Positions 1 through 8,640 are shown, counted from the stretch's first letter. The stretch is 64,000 nucleotides of DNA from Leptolyngbya sp. FACHB-8 (GCF_014695575.1 NZ_JACJOO010000064.1:1-64000); one strand, 5' to 3'. A program made the numbers and translations. The notes: generated from the letters alone by a model not told the origin.

Positions 1-122
1 TCAGATCACGCAGGGGATGTTTTTGGCGACGGGTCATAGCAGGGCACCCAAGGGTTCCCTACTATCTTGACAGCCGCCTATAAAAAATGGCGATATTCGA
101 GTCAAATGACCCACTAGTTTGC

Positions 123-1358
123 TCAATCTATGGAGAAACGTTCGAAGAGGGCCGCCAGAATTGTATTGGAGAGTAAAAACCCCTCTGGATCGCTCAGGCG
201 CACCTGTTCTAGCTGAGGACGTTCAACCCAGCCTGCCCCTTCATAAGGGGTCAGAGTTTTCAGGATGAGCGCCACAACTTCATCGCCAAACTCTTGTTTT
301 AAGGTCGTCAAATTAATTCCATCGGCTAATCGCAGCCCTAGCATCAGGGCATCGAGCAGGCGATCGCCTGTCGTTGCTACAGCCGCATCCACCACCATTC
401 CTTCCTGTAACCAGTCGTAGTAGGACTGCCGAGTGCGGGGGCGTGTGAACCGTTGCCCCCCTACGTAGCTGGCGGCTCCCATGCCAAAGCCGTAATAGGG
501 ACGGTTCTCCCAATACACTCGGTTGTGGCGACAGGCATAGCCCGGTTGAGCATAATTGGAGATTTCGTAATGCTCATACCCCGCAGCCGTTAAAAGGTGC
601 TGAGCCAAACGGTACATTTGGGCGGCAGTTTCCTCAGGAGGCAGAGGGCCTTCGCCAGGTCGATATTGACGAGCAAAGGCCGTGCCCGGTTCTACGATCA
701 GGTCATAGACAGAAAGATGGGTGGGACTGAGGGCGATCGCTCGTCGCAGCGACTCTTCCCACTGCTCCAGGGTTTGTTGCGGCAACCCTGAAATCAAATC
801 GATACCGACATTCTTAATTCCAGCCTGACGCACCAGATCCAGGGCTACAGGAATATCTTCAGGCTGATGGGTTCGCCCACAGACTTGCAGAAGCTCTGCT
901 TGAAAAGCTTGTACACCAAGGCTTACTCGATTCACCCCGGCAGCCTCATACCCTTCGACATGGGTTCGATCAAAGGTGCCCGGATCCATCTCCATGGAGA
1001 TTTCTGCGCCAGGAGCAATGCCAAATTTCTGTTGCAGGGTGTTCAGAATGGTTTCCAGTTGGGCGATTGCCAACAGAGAAGGGGTCCCTCCTCCAAAGAA
1101 AATGGTTTCCAGGGGCGGCCCCGCCACCGAAGTTTGCTGGATCTCCTGACAGAGGTGAGTGACGTATTCAGCGATCGCGCCTGAATTTTCGCCGCGACGT
1201 GTATCACCGACAACAGAGATCGGGAAGTCACAGTAGAAACACCGCCGTCGACAGAAGGGAATGTGAATGTAGGCAGCGTTCACAGGAGCAAAATTGGCTT
1301 CTGGCACAGCACTTCCGGGCGTAGATGCTATGGTTATTTCAACTCTTTTAGAACTCAT
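123..1358 (-). CDS. hemW: HemW-like radical SAM protein
   Basis: 411 aa, radical SAM superfamily. The N-terminal part carries the CxxxCxxC iron-sulfur motif (CRRRCFYCDF) followed by the GGGTPS glycine-rich SAM-binding segment. The HIPFC context and overall length match HemW, a haem chaperone related to oxygen-independent coproporphyrinogen III oxidase (HemN). True HemN has a longer N-terminus with extra catalytic residues that are absent here, so I infer a haem-handling role and not the oxidase reaction. I chose the ATG at 1358; a longer frame runs to a TTG at 1406 but adds residues without family character. It is divergent from the PIN-TRAM gene, with about 210 bp shared. Confidence 0.85.
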   Translation of the reverse strand: MSSKRVEITIASTPGSAVPEANFAPVNAAYIHIPFCRRRCFYCDFPISVVGDTRRGENSGAIAEYVTHLCQEIQQTSVAGPPLETIFFGGGTPSLLAIAQLETILNTLQQKFGIAPGAEISMEMDPGTFDRTHVEGYEAAGVNRVSLGVQAFQAELLQVCGRTHQPEDIPVALDLVRQAGIKNVGIDLISGLPQQTLEQWEESLRRAIALSPTHLSVYDLIVEPGTAFARQYRPGEGPLPPEETAAQMYRLAQHLLTAAGYEHYEISNYAQPGYACRHNRVYWENRPYYGFGMGAASYVGGQRFTRPRTRQSYYDWLQEGMVVDAAVATTGDRLLDALMLGLRLADGINLTTLKQEFGDEVVALILKTLTPYEGAGWVERPQLEQVRLSDPEGFLLSNTILAALFERFSID

Positions 1359-1569
1359 AAATCGAGGATATTCAATAGCCTGCCGGTCAATCGAGGGGAG
1401 ACGCAATGGATATAATGAGGCTGTATATATTGGCTATCTCAGCGGTGTTCGGTCTGGTCGCAGCTGATATTCTGATTTTTAAAACTCAGGTTATCGCCCT
1501 TTTTTATGAAATTGCCTTATGCTCCCCACAGCCTGGAGCCCAGGCCTAGACAAACCCCAGCTTAAACCT

Positions 1570-2679
1570 ATGCTAGATGCTCTCATTATCATTTCATTCA
1601 TGCTAGCAGGGGCAGGAATCGGCTTTTACAGTGTCGATTTTCTCCCCTCCGAGACGCTGCGTCAGGTTTCTAATGTAGAAGGGCTTAGCTCAGTCATTGC
1701 TGGGTTTGGCGGGCTGATCGGATTGGCGCTAGGATTGATGGCTCAAACGAGCTATCGCCGGTTGGAGCAACAGATCAAGGTGATGCCCATCGATCAGCTC
1801 TTAAGCCGCTCTATTGGGTTGGTGCTGGGCTTGCTCATCGCTAACTTAATGCTAGCTCCAATCTTTCTGTTGCCGATTCCCCCAGATTTTGCCTTTATCA
1901 AACCCCTGACGGCGGTACTGGGAAGTGTCGTCTTTGCCGTATCTGGAATGAACTTAGCGGGGGCAAATGGGCGATCGCTCCTACGCCTACTCAACCCTAA
2001 CTCTGTCGAAACCCTGCTGGTTGCGGAAGGAACCCTTAAGTCAGCCTCGGCGAAAATCCTTGACACCAGCTGCATTATTGATGGTCGCATCGAAGATATT
2101 CTGAGCACGGGTTTTCTTGAAGGACAGGTGTTAGTACCGCAGTTTGTGTTGCAAGAGTTGCAGCAGTTAGCTGATGCCTCCAACGATCAAAAGCGTATCC
2201 GAGGGCGGCGTGGTCTGGATATTTTGAATCGGTTGAACGAAACCTATCCCGAGCGCCTGGTCATTCACCCAGCGGATTACGATGATGTCAGCACGGTAGA
2301 TGCCAAACTCGTACGGTTGGCCCAAGACATTAATGGCACCCTCCTGACCAATGATTACAACCTGAATAAGGTTGCGAGTTTGCAAGCAGTTACCGTCCTC
2401 AACATTAACGACCTGGCCCAGGCTATTCGTCCAACCTATGTGCCGGGTGATAGCCTTGATTTGAAAATTCTTAAGCCGGGAAAGGAAGCCGACCAGGGAG
2501 TTGGCTATTTGAATGATGGCACTATGGTGGTGGTGGAGACGGGCGATCGCTACATTGGCGAGTCTATTAGTGTTGTCGTGACGGGCGCACTCCAAACCTC
2601 TGCCGGACGCATGATTTTTGCCCGGCCTCAAAACTCCGAGCAAGATAGTAGCCAGAGTTCTACGGTATCTCAGCGCTAA
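1570..2679 (+). CDS. PIN/TRAM domain membrane protein
   Basis: 369 aa. About four hydrophobic segments occupy the first ~130 residues. A PIN nuclease fold follows, beginning at ILDTSCIIDGR and including the acidic LLTNDYN motif, and a C-terminal TRAM RNA-binding domain comes last. This order is that of the YacL/PilT-N family, widespread in Gram-positive bacteria and cyanobacteria. The PIN acidic residues are present, so a membrane-anchored RNase or RNA-binding function is plausible; the substrate is unknown. An in-frame ATG at 1519 would add 17 residues before the usual MLDA-type start, which I prefer. A strong hairpin at 2706-2753 closes the unit. Confidence 0.85.
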   Translation: MLDALIIISFMLAGAGIGFYSVDFLPSETLRQVSNVEGLSSVIAGFGGLIGLALGLMAQTSYRRLEQQIKVMPIDQLLSRSIGLVLGLLIANLMLAPIFLLPIPPDFAFIKPLTAVLGSVVFAVSGMNLAGANGRSLLRLLNPNSVETLLVAEGTLKSASAKILDTSCIIDGRIEDILSTGFLEGQVLVPQFVLQELQQLADASNDQKRIRGRRGLDILNRLNETYPERLVIHPADYDDVSTVDAKLVRLAQDINGTLLTNDYNLNKVASLQAVTVLNINDLAQAIRPTYVPGDSLDLKILKPGKEADQGVGYLNDGTMVVVETGDRYIGESISVVVTGALQTSAGRMIFARPQNSEQDSSQSSTVSQR

Positions 2680-2705
2680 CGACAGATATGATTTTGCTCT
2701 AGAAC

Positions 2706-2753
2706 TGTCATGGTAAAAGAGGGGGCACTGGTGCCCCCTCTTTTACCATGACA
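2706..2753. repeat. 23-bp perfect hairpin with 2-base loop
   Basis: The two 23-base arms (2706-2728 and 2731-2753) are exactly complementary around TG. The 3' arm ends one base into the AGGAGGT Shine-Dalgarno of the following small gene. It could terminate the PIN-TRAM transcript or hide the ribosome site of the downstream gene. Confidence 0.85.
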
Positions 2754-2770
2754 GGAGGTAAATATATTCC

Positions 2771-2953
2771 ATGACACGACAACGGGAAAAGGTATGCGAT
2801 CGCTGCCAAAACAGTGCGCCCGTTCTCTACCGTGCTCAAATTGATGACACCGAACGCTGGGTCTTTATCTGCGACGCCTGTTATTCGGATGTCAGCCAGA
2901 ATAATCCACATTACATCTATGGTGGTACCTGGAAGGCACAAAAGAAAAAGTAG
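2771..2953 (+). CDS. Small zinc-ribbon-like protein
   Basis: 60 aa, basic C-terminus. Two CxxC pairs (CDRC near residue 10 and CDAC near residue 36) give a classic four-cysteine zinc-ribbon pattern. A strong AGGAGGT Shine-Dalgarno sits about 11 bp upstream of the ATG and abuts a 23-bp hairpin. Proteins like this are common hypotheticals in cyanobacteria; I know no assigned function. Zinc binding is inferred from the cysteines; nucleic-acid or protein contact is a guess from size and charge. Confidence 0.75.
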   Translation: MTRQREKVCDRCQNSAPVLYRAQIDDTERWVFICDACYSDVSQNNPHYIYGGTWKAQKKK

Positions 2954-3001
2954 TTTTTCCTCGCCATAGCCCCCTAACCCAAAAAGGGCTGCCATATTAA
3001 C

Positions 3002-3035
3002 GTTGTGTGCAACTTTGAAATCCACCGCACACAAC
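3002..3035. repeat. Small inverted repeat in intergenic gap
   Basis: GTTGTGTGC at 3002-3010 pairs with GCACACAAC at 3027-3035 across a 16-base loop. It is the main structure in the gap between the zinc-ribbon gene and the 82-aa gene. No other gene is seen there. Confidence 0.5.
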
Positions 3036-3250
3036 ATTCATAAAGCAATTTTGATGAAAATTACTCTTATTGCCATGACCATCGATAGATGCAATTAATG
3101 AGTAATTTCGGTGAAGTGGAATATAGAACTGGCATACAAGTGGAAAGCTAAATCATCGAAGCATTTGTGAATAGCTCTGGTTAAATCTTAGATTCGGTTT
3201 GACTAAGCATCAAGTTCGTAGAAATTACAACGGATAAACCAGGAGATGTA

Positions 3251-3499
3251 ATGGAAAACGCAACACCCAACGACAATTCTTCCCCTAATCAGGATTCATC
3301 CCAGGAAGCAAATCAGAAGCGTTCTGACAGTGTGGATGAACGCGTTGTTGATCCCATGGACTTGGTTTATAAGGGTGGGTTTGAAGGCAACCCCCGGGAT
3401 ATTGTCGAAAACCCAGCAGTAGCTCCGCAAATGTTGGAAAGCCCAACGATTGATGCAAGGGCTAGTCTCATGACTCGTGACCAAGATGAGGATGAATAG
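3251..3499 (+). CDS. Small acidic disordered protein
   Basis: 82 aa, rich in Asn, Ser, Asp and Glu with an acidic tail, and no hydrophobic segment. It looks intrinsically disordered for its first ~25 residues and then has a short conserved-looking block (VVDPMDLVYKGGFEGNP). An AGGAG Shine-Dalgarno lies before the ATG. I do not recognise a family with known function. It lies upstream of two small membrane-protein genes (25 aa and 90 aa, the latter a stress-type GlsB/YeaQ protein), so a stress-linked role is possible but unproven. Confidence 0.6.
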   Translation: MENATPNDNSSPNQDSSQEANQKRSDSVDERVVDPMDLVYKGGFEGNPRDIVENPAVAPQMLESPTIDARASLMTRDQDEDE

Positions 3500-3592
3500 G
3501 CCCGATGTCTGGAGCCCGTAACCTGGGGTTGGTAGCAACGTAATTGTAATTATTCCAGGAAACGGTTAGTACAGAGAAAAGGAGGTATATCA

Positions 3593-3670
3593 ATGGTGAA
3601 CTTGGGAGCATGGTTAGCCGTTTTATTATCTCTCATTGGAATCTGGGCGCTGGCTAACTGGCTAGTCTAG
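3593..3670 (+). CDS. 25-residue single-membrane-span microprotein
   Basis: The frame begins ATG at 3593, preceded by AAAAGGAGGTATATCA, one of the strongest Shine-Dalgarno sites in the window, and ends with TAG at 3668-3670. Almost the whole peptide is one hydrophobic helix (Leu, Ala, Val, Ile and three Trp), with no charged residue after the start. A rho-independent terminator follows at once. I compared it by eye with the small photosystem, cytochrome b6f and oxidase subunits I know (PetN, PetG, PetL, PsaM, PsbN, CydX) and did not find a match. Confidence 0.6.
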   Translation: MVNLGAWLAVLLSLIGIWALANWLV

Positions 3671-3694
3671 ATAACCGCAGCTCAGAAATTAGTT

Positions 3695-3745
3695 AAAGAG
3701 GTAATCTTCTGTACTCTTTGGGTATGGAAGATTACCTCTTTTTAT
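3695..3745 (+). terminator. Rho-independent terminator
   Basis: A 15-bp perfect stem (3695-3709 with 3727-3741) is followed by a T run. It lies 24 bp after the 25-residue ORF, supporting that ORF as the end of a transcription unit. Confidence 0.8.
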
Positions 3746-3869
3746 CTCCAAAGGGGGGCACCTGAGCTAGCTAAATTTTGTAGATTTGAAGGTGTGAAGA
3801 GCTCTTCCGTTCAAAATACTAGCTTCAAAATAGCGATCAGTAGCTAACTAAGTAAGGGAGAACTTTACT

Positions 3870-4142
3870 ATGGGTATTTTAGCCTGGATTGTCTTAGGTC
3901 TATTGGCTGGTGCGATCGCCAAAGCAATCTACCCCGGTTATCAAGATAGCAGTATCCTGGGAACCATGCTCCTGGGTATTGTTGGAGCCTTCATTGGTGG
4001 CACCTTATACACACTATTAACCACAGGTTCGCTTGTCCTAGCAGGGGTTGGTTTTAGCTTTGCTGGGTTAGCCATTGCTGTTATCGGTGCCGTCATTGCT
4101 TTGTGGTTATATTATGCCTTCATGAGACGGAGAGTTTATTAG
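3870..4142 (+). CDS. GlsB/YeaQ/YmgE family membrane protein
   Basis: 90 aa with three hydrophobic segments and glycine-rich helices (GLLAGAIAKAIYPG and GIVGAFIGG). This is the transglycosylase-associated / GlsB-YeaQ family signature: small integral membrane proteins tied to general or envelope stress in other bacteria. The length equals the family's usual 80-90 residues. Its biochemical role is not known. A run of three hairpins follows immediately (4153-4408). Confidence 0.85.
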   Translation: MGILAWIVLGLLAGAIAKAIYPGYQDSSILGTMLLGIVGAFIGGTLYTLLTTGSLVLAGVGFSFAGLAIAVIGAVIALWLYYAFMRRRVY

Positions 4143-4152
4143 GACCTTCAAA

Positions 4153-4189
4153 GGTTGTTTTTCGTGCGCGCAGCACACGAAAAACAACC
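4153..4189. repeat. 14-bp hairpin
   Basis: GGTTGTTTTTCGTG at 4153-4166 pairs perfectly with 4176-4189. It is the first of three consecutive hairpins after the GlsB-like gene. Confidence 0.8.
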
Positions 4190-4239
4190 CTTCTGGTCAG
4201 CTTTAAAACATGTCCTAAAACTCGATCAGCCGTAAAGAA

Positions 4240-4299
4240 GAAATATAAATATGAGAAGTGCGCGGTGTTTTCCACCACGCACTTCTCATATTTATATTC
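4240..4299. repeat. AT-rich long hairpin
   Basis: Arms of about 27 bases (4240-4267 and 4271-4299) with only a few mismatches around a short T-rich loop. It is the second hairpin in this cluster. Confidence 0.75.
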
Positions 4300-4313
4300 A
4301 TCAACGAGTTGTA

Positions 4314-4408
4314 TATAGCAATGTGCAAGTGCGTTAAGTATAACAACGGTGGTGTGGGGCACTTCGTGCCCCACACCACCGTACTTAATCAACATGCACA
4401 GCGCTATA
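4314..4408. repeat. Hairpin element, family A copy 1
   Basis: The ends read TATAGC...GCTATA. A 17-bp perfect core hairpin lies at 4346-4382 with loop TTC. The flanks (GTGCAAGTGCGTTAAGT on the left, ACTTAATCAAC on the right) recur at 62223-62317 in the same orientation and, more divergent and inverted, at 8546-8640. Confidence 0.85.
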
Positions 4409-4549
4409 TTAGAGGCTGCTTTGAAGGTTATTTCTTGTTGACAAAGCACACAAAAATAATCCTTCGGGTGGTGTCAGAACACACCTGAGTATGAGCAGCT
4501 TAAGAAGCGTTAGGGCGATCGCTAACAATCAGTACAAGAAGTTGATTTT

Positions 4550-5662
4550 ATGAATATCATTGAAACCCTGAAAGGTCTCCCTGGATGGCTTAAGGTTTGG
4601 ATTCTGTTTCCTTTTGCCTTTCTCAATGGCTGGTTGTTGTTACTGTTATTGGATTATCTGCGGCCGTTTATAGATGTTCTGATTTCAGCCGCCATTTCTG
4701 CATTTCTTCTCAACTTACCGGCTCATTTTTTACAAGACCGAGGGGTTTCTAGAGGGACAGCGATCGCCATCGTACTGATGACAACCCTACTCGTCGTGGG
4801 TGGTACTGCCCTAACGGTCGGCCCCTTACTTCTTGAACAGTCCAGCAACCTGGTTAGCAACCTTCCCGAACTGGTAGATTCAGGCAATCTGCAGCTAGAA
4901 CGGGCACGAGAATTTGTGGTTGAGCGCCACTTACCCATCAATCTGCCTAACTTATTAGATCAGGTGGTTAGCCAATTGGGGCAGGTATTCCAGCTCGCCG
5001 GCAATCAGGTCATAACGGTTGTCACCACAACGATTAACAGTCTGGTCAACATCCTGTTCTTTTTGGTGCTGCTAATCTTCATGCTGATTGGGGGAGAAAG
5101 TGCTTGGGACGGTATCTTTAGCTGGATTCCATTTCCCTGGAATGAAACGCTACAAGCTTCCATTCAAAAGACGTTTCTCCGGTATTTTGGTACGCAAGCC
5201 ATCCTCGCCGGTGTTCTAAGTGTGGCGCAGACTTTTGGATTAGTATTTTGGGATGTCCCCTATGCTATTCTCTTTGGTTTTGTCATTGGCATAAGCACAA
5301 TCATTCCTTATGCGGGGGTCATAACTATTTCACTTGTGAGTCTGATCGTAGCGTTGCAAGACTTTAGCCAGGGTATTCGTGTACTCATTACAGCAATCGT
5401 CATTGGTCAAATTAATGACATCCTGATTTCCCCCCGTTTAATGGGTGGAAGCATTGGACTCAATCCAATTTGGCTGATTGCAGCGCTATTTCTGGGAGGA
5501 AAAGTCGGTGGCGTTTTAGGGTTAATCGTGGCGGTTCCCGTGGCTAGCGTGATCAAAAGTACAGTGGATCAATTGCGATCGCCCGATACTTTGCCAACGA
5601 CTCCCGCGGCTACCCCCACAGCCCAATTAGCCGTAAGTGGCAGTAATATCAAACCTGATTAG
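4550..5662 (+). CDS. AI-2E family transporter-like membrane protein
   Basis: 370 aa integral membrane protein. Two hydrophobic helices near residues 15-60, another near 70-95, a long soluble central region, and four to five helices in the C-terminal half match the AI-2E/PerM (DUF20) family. The conserved C-terminal block contains the PRLMGGSIGLNPIWL segment. Family members include the E. coli autoinducer-2 exporter TqsA and Na+/H+ antiporter-like proteins, so the substrate cannot be read from sequence. The last ~25 residues are Pro/Thr/Ala-rich and probably disordered. Confidence 0.85.
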   Translation: MNIIETLKGLPGWLKVWILFPFAFLNGWLLLLLLDYLRPFIDVLISAAISAFLLNLPAHFLQDRGVSRGTAIAIVLMTTLLVVGGTALTVGPLLLEQSSNLVSNLPELVDSGNLQLERAREFVVERHLPINLPNLLDQVVSQLGQVFQLAGNQVITVVTTTINSLVNILFFLVLLIFMLIGGESAWDGIFSWIPFPWNETLQASIQKTFLRYFGTQAILAGVLSVAQTFGLVFWDVPYAILFGFVIGISTIIPYAGVITISLVSLIVALQDFSQGIRVLITAIVIGQINDILISPRLMGGSIGLNPIWLIAALFLGGKVGGVLGLIVAVPVASVIKSTVDQLRSPDTLPTTPAATPTAQLAVSGSNIKPD

Positions 5663-5739
5663 ACCTCCTGCATGAATCGATTTCTAAGAGCGTGAATCGT
5701 TGTGCGGCTGCGCCGCGCAACGATTCACGCAGGACGTCT
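5661..5739. repeat. Hairpin element, family F copy 1
   Basis: A core stem of 19 bp (5690-5708 with 5712-5730, loop TGC, one T/G mismatch) lies inside outer arms AGACCTCCTGC...GCAGGACGTCT. The left half contains an extra partial copy of the arm. It follows the AI-2E gene stop directly and matches the perfect copy at 9423-9481. Confidence 0.8.
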
Positions 5740-5896
5740 TTGCGATGCAGACGGATTCTGTATGAAAGCAAAGTTGTAGGCCAGGTCTACTCAGAAAGTG
5801 GATAATAAACCCTGTATTTATACGTTAAGTCTTGTGCTGCTCCTTCTATAGGAATGAGCCCCGACTCAACCAATTCTCTTTGTGACAGGACATCCC

Positions 5897-7507
5897 ATGA
5901 CCATTCCATTCCCTCTGAAAGGATTCCGCCTGGTGGCCGTGGTTGCGATCGTGTTCTGGGTGTTCTGCTGCGTCTTTGCCCTGCAACGGTATTTCAACTT
6001 CTACCCCACCTATGTTGCCTTTGACCAGGGAATTTTCAATCAGGTTTTTTGGAATAACCTGCATGGACGATGGTTTGAAAGTTCTCTCTCCTCCACCGAA
6101 TCTATCAATGTGATGGATGGAGATGCCCCCGATGTTGTCTACCGCCGTTTAGGGCAACACTTTACCCCTGCCCTGCTGGTGTGGCTGCCTTTTTACGCCC
6201 TGTTTCAATCCCCAGCGGGGCTCTCAATCCTACAAATTACCCTGACAACAGCAGCAGGGTTGGTGCTATATGCTCTAGCGCGGCACTACCATCCTCCCCT
6301 ATTGTCAGCCTTTATTGCTATTAGCTTTTATTGTGCGAATGCAGTGCTCGGTCCAACCCTGGCAAACTTTCACGACATCTCTCAACTGCCGCTTTACCTG
6401 TTTGGTGCGTTTTGGGCATTGGAGAAACGCAAGTGGTGGCTGTTTTGGAGCCTCGCTGGGCTCACATTGCTGGTACGGGAAGATGCCGGAATTGGACTGT
6501 TTGGGATTGGTATGTATCTGGTGCTGAGCCGCCGTCAACCCGTGGTTGGGGCAGTTCTGGGAGTTCTCAGTGTTGGCTACATCGTATTCGTGACCAATGT
6601 GATGATGCCGCTGTTTTCAGAGGACATTTCGCGGCGGTTCATGGTGGAGCAGTTTGGGCAATTTATTGATGATCAGGAGGCATCAACGCTGGAAGTGTTG
6701 TGGGCGATCGTTCGCCAACCTCATATCTTCTTGCGCGAGCTCTTCAGCCCCCTCGATCGCACTATCAGCTACTTACTGGGGCAATGGCTCCCCCTGGCCT
6801 TTGTGCCCGTACTGTCTCCCGCCACCTGGCTGCTCACAGCATTTCCCCTGCTCAAAATCTTGATGCAAAAAGACCCGGATGCCCTGTCGCTGCATGTTCG
6901 GTATGCGCTGTCACTGGTGCCAGGTCTCTTCTATGGCTCAATTCTATGGTGGGCTCAGCATCCTCTCCAATTCCAACCCCGTATCCAAAATTTCTGGAAG
7001 GTTTGCATTGGTTTAGCTCTGGTGTTGACGATCGCCTCCAATCCCAACCGCGCCCTGTCGATTGTCATCCCTGATTCCATCCAACCCTGGGTTTATGCCT
7101 CCCCCGCTCAGCAGGTGCAACACGCCCAGGCTATTCGTACGTTAATGAAAGAAATTCCCCCGGATGCCAGCGTGTCAGCCACCAGCTTTATCGTGGCCCA
7201 TTTATCAAACCGACGGTCCGTGGTGCGCTATCCAGAAATCCGCATTCGTGAGGACGATCGCCAGGTACGCCAGGTGGAATTTCTGATCATAGACCTCTGG
7301 TATCCCCGACTCTTTGGGGCGGTTTTTGACGATGAACAGCGCACCCTGGAAGGAATGGAACGTCGTATGACGATGTGGTTAACCAAGGGTAACTTTGGGC
7401 TGGTTGGCTTCCAGGATGGCGTAGCCTTGATGCGATCGCGAACCCCTTCCAACCCCACAGCGTTACAAGCATGGGAAGCTTTCCGCCAAACCATTCCCAA
7501 AGGGTAA
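5897..7507 (+). CDS. DUF2079 membrane protein
   Basis: 536 aa with about ten predicted membrane helices and a soluble C-terminus of ~150 residues. The sequence FYPTYVAFDQGIFNQVFWNNLHGR followed, further on, by a GQHFTP-type motif is the DUF2079 signature; the family resembles GT-C glycosyltransferases and carries conserved acidic residues in the first periplasmic loop. I infer a polyprenyl-phosphate-sugar-dependent transferase but donor and acceptor are unknown. Translation could also begin at GTG 5882, five codons upstream. The three-prime end is followed by a palindrome shared with the convergent Mut7-C gene. Confidence 0.8.
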   Translation: MTIPFPLKGFRLVAVVAIVFWVFCCVFALQRYFNFYPTYVAFDQGIFNQVFWNNLHGRWFESSLSSTESINVMDGDAPDVVYRRLGQHFTPALLVWLPFYALFQSPAGLSILQITLTTAAGLVLYALARHYHPPLLSAFIAISFYCANAVLGPTLANFHDISQLPLYLFGAFWALEKRKWWLFWSLAGLTLLVREDAGIGLFGIGMYLVLSRRQPVVGAVLGVLSVGYIVFVTNVMMPLFSEDISRRFMVEQFGQFIDDQEASTLEVLWAIVRQPHIFLRELFSPLDRTISYLLGQWLPLAFVPVLSPATWLLTAFPLLKILMQKDPDALSLHVRYALSLVPGLFYGSILWWAQHPLQFQPRIQNFWKVCIGLALVLTIASNPNRALSIVIPDSIQPWVYASPAQQVQHAQAIRTLMKEIPPDASVSATSFIVAHLSNRRSVVRYPEIRIREDDRQVRQVEFLIIDLWYPRLFGAVFDDEQRTLEGMERRMTMWLTKGNFGLVGFQDGVALMRSRTPSNPTALQAWEAFRQTIPKG

Positions 7508-7563
7508 GCGTGCTTCCGTTTAGGAATGGCGCAAGCCCGCCAGTATGCTGAGGCGTAAATATA

Positions 7564-7614
7564 TCACCTATTTTTCTGTGAGAGTGCTTCGCACCCCCAC
7601 AGAAAAATAGGTGA
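7564..7614. repeat. Hairpin element, family J copy 1
   Basis: TCACCTATTTTTCTGTG pairs with its complement at the far end; the tip is GTGC-TTC-GCAC with three mismatched bases (aga/ccc) between. It lies between two converging genes and probably terminates both. It is related to the perfect hairpin at 42641-42689. Confidence 0.8.
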
Positions 7615-7631
7615 CGAACTTAGGCCGTAGC

Positions 7632-8390
7632 CTACGAGGATGTTACGCGCTCAATCAACGCCTGAATACGCTTGTAGTGTGCCCCTTTCCAGTAGACCCG
7701 ATGGCAACTCTGGCACTGGGAAAACTCATCGTATAGCACTCGGGTGTAGTAAGGAATTTGATCAACAATCGTCGCCTTTTCAACCTGCACCAAATCGCCA
7801 TTGCAATAGGGGCACCGTTGCAGAGGGGCGATCGCCCTATGTAATCCAAACCGTTGCAAAACCTCTACAGTTTGAGTTTCGGGATCTGACGATCGCACTG
7901 CATAGCCGTAGGTCACAATGCTTCGCTTGAGTAGCCCGCGATCCTGGGTCAGGAGCATACGCTGCTCCTGGCTGGAGATTTGGGCCAGTTCATCGTCGCT
8001 ATAATCATTTCGGTAAAGCACATCGAAACCCAGCAACCTTAGATAGGTTGCCAGTTTACCCAAATGCACATCCAGCACAAACCGCATCGGAGATAACGGC
8101 ACAGGTCGTACTTGAGAGGTAATAGCGATATCCAGGCTATTAAATGCCGGGTAGACACTAATGCAATCGCTCGGCTGCACGAGATAATCGAAGCTAACAG
8201 ATTCTCCATTAACGACAATCAGATCAATTTCTGGATGGGGAACACCCAGAGCTTCGATCGCATCTTTGATAGAACCCCGATCTTTGATATAACCCGAAAA
8301 CTTCAACTGCTGGCGAAAGGGTGGCAGAAAATCATTCAGGCTGCCATAAAAGCGAAAAAAGGCATGAGGCATAGAAGCAGCATTCGACAT
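7632..8390 (-). CDS. Mut7-C RNase domain protein with ubiquitin-like N-terminus
   Basis: 252 aa. The N-terminal ~85 residues (FRFYGSLNDFLPP onward) resemble the ubiquitin-like Mut7-C accessory domain. The C-terminal ~150 residues begin FVLDVHLGKLATYLRLLGFD, the Mut7-C/PIN-like RNase motif, and contain a four-cysteine zinc ribbon (CPYCNGDL ... CQSCHRVYW). The domain pair is common in bacteria; the nuclease assignment rests on family knowledge, and targets are unknown. I start at ATG 8390. The open frame continues to 8504, but those residues are the translation of the hairpin at 8465-8515. Confidence 0.85.
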   Translation of the reverse strand: MSNAASMPHAFFRFYGSLNDFLPPFRQQLKFSGYIKDRGSIKDAIEALGVPHPEIDLIVVNGESVSFDYLVQPSDCISVYPAFNSLDIAITSQVRPVPLSPMRFVLDVHLGKLATYLRLLGFDVLYRNDYSDDELAQISSQEQRMLLTQDRGLLKRSIVTYGYAVRSSDPETQTVEVLQRFGLHRAIAPLQRCPYCNGDLVQVEKATIVDQIPYYTRVLYDEFSQCQSCHRVYWKGAHYKRIQALIERVTSS

Positions 8391-8464
8391 TACTCCGATT
8401 GTGCCAATCCTCGTTCTAAATGGGGGGCGATCGCATCTTTCGCAGGGCACCTGCCACGCCAAAT

Positions 8465-8515
8465 GCCTTTTTGTTGTGTGTGGTGTGCGAAGCGCGCCAC
8501 ACACAACAAAAAGGC
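8465..8515. repeat. 24-bp hairpin with GAA loop
   Basis: Arms 8465-8488 and 8492-8515 around GAA (8489-8491); two near-tip mismatches. The tip contains GTGCGAAGCGC. It lies 5' of the Mut7-C gene and falsely lengthens its open frame. Confidence 0.85.
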
Positions 8516-8545
8516 GTAAACTCTGTGTTTCCCAACCGAATTTGA

Positions 8546-8640
8546 TATAGCACTTTGCGCGTTGATTCAGGACGTGGTGCAGTGCGCTTCGCGCACTGCA
8601 CCATCAATTTTTGTACTTAACGCAGTTGCACGCCGCTACA
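8546..8640. repeat. Hairpin element, family A copy 2 (inverted)
   Basis: A perfect 13-bp core (8575-8587 with 8591-8603, loop TTC) lies between flanks matching family A in reverse orientation (TATAGC at 8546; GTACTTAACGCAGTTGCA on the right). The core arms differ from copy 1, yet pair perfectly. Confidence 0.8.

Noticed and set aside
1-122. Possible end of a gene before hemW
   Set aside because: No frame with coding character is visible in the first 122 bases.
4103-4488. Short overlapping frames after the GlsB-like gene
   Set aside because: They are readings of the hairpin cluster on both strands.
8391-8504. N-terminal extension of the Mut7-C frame
   Set aside because: The extra residues are the translation of the hairpin at 8465-8515 and lack similarity to the family start.
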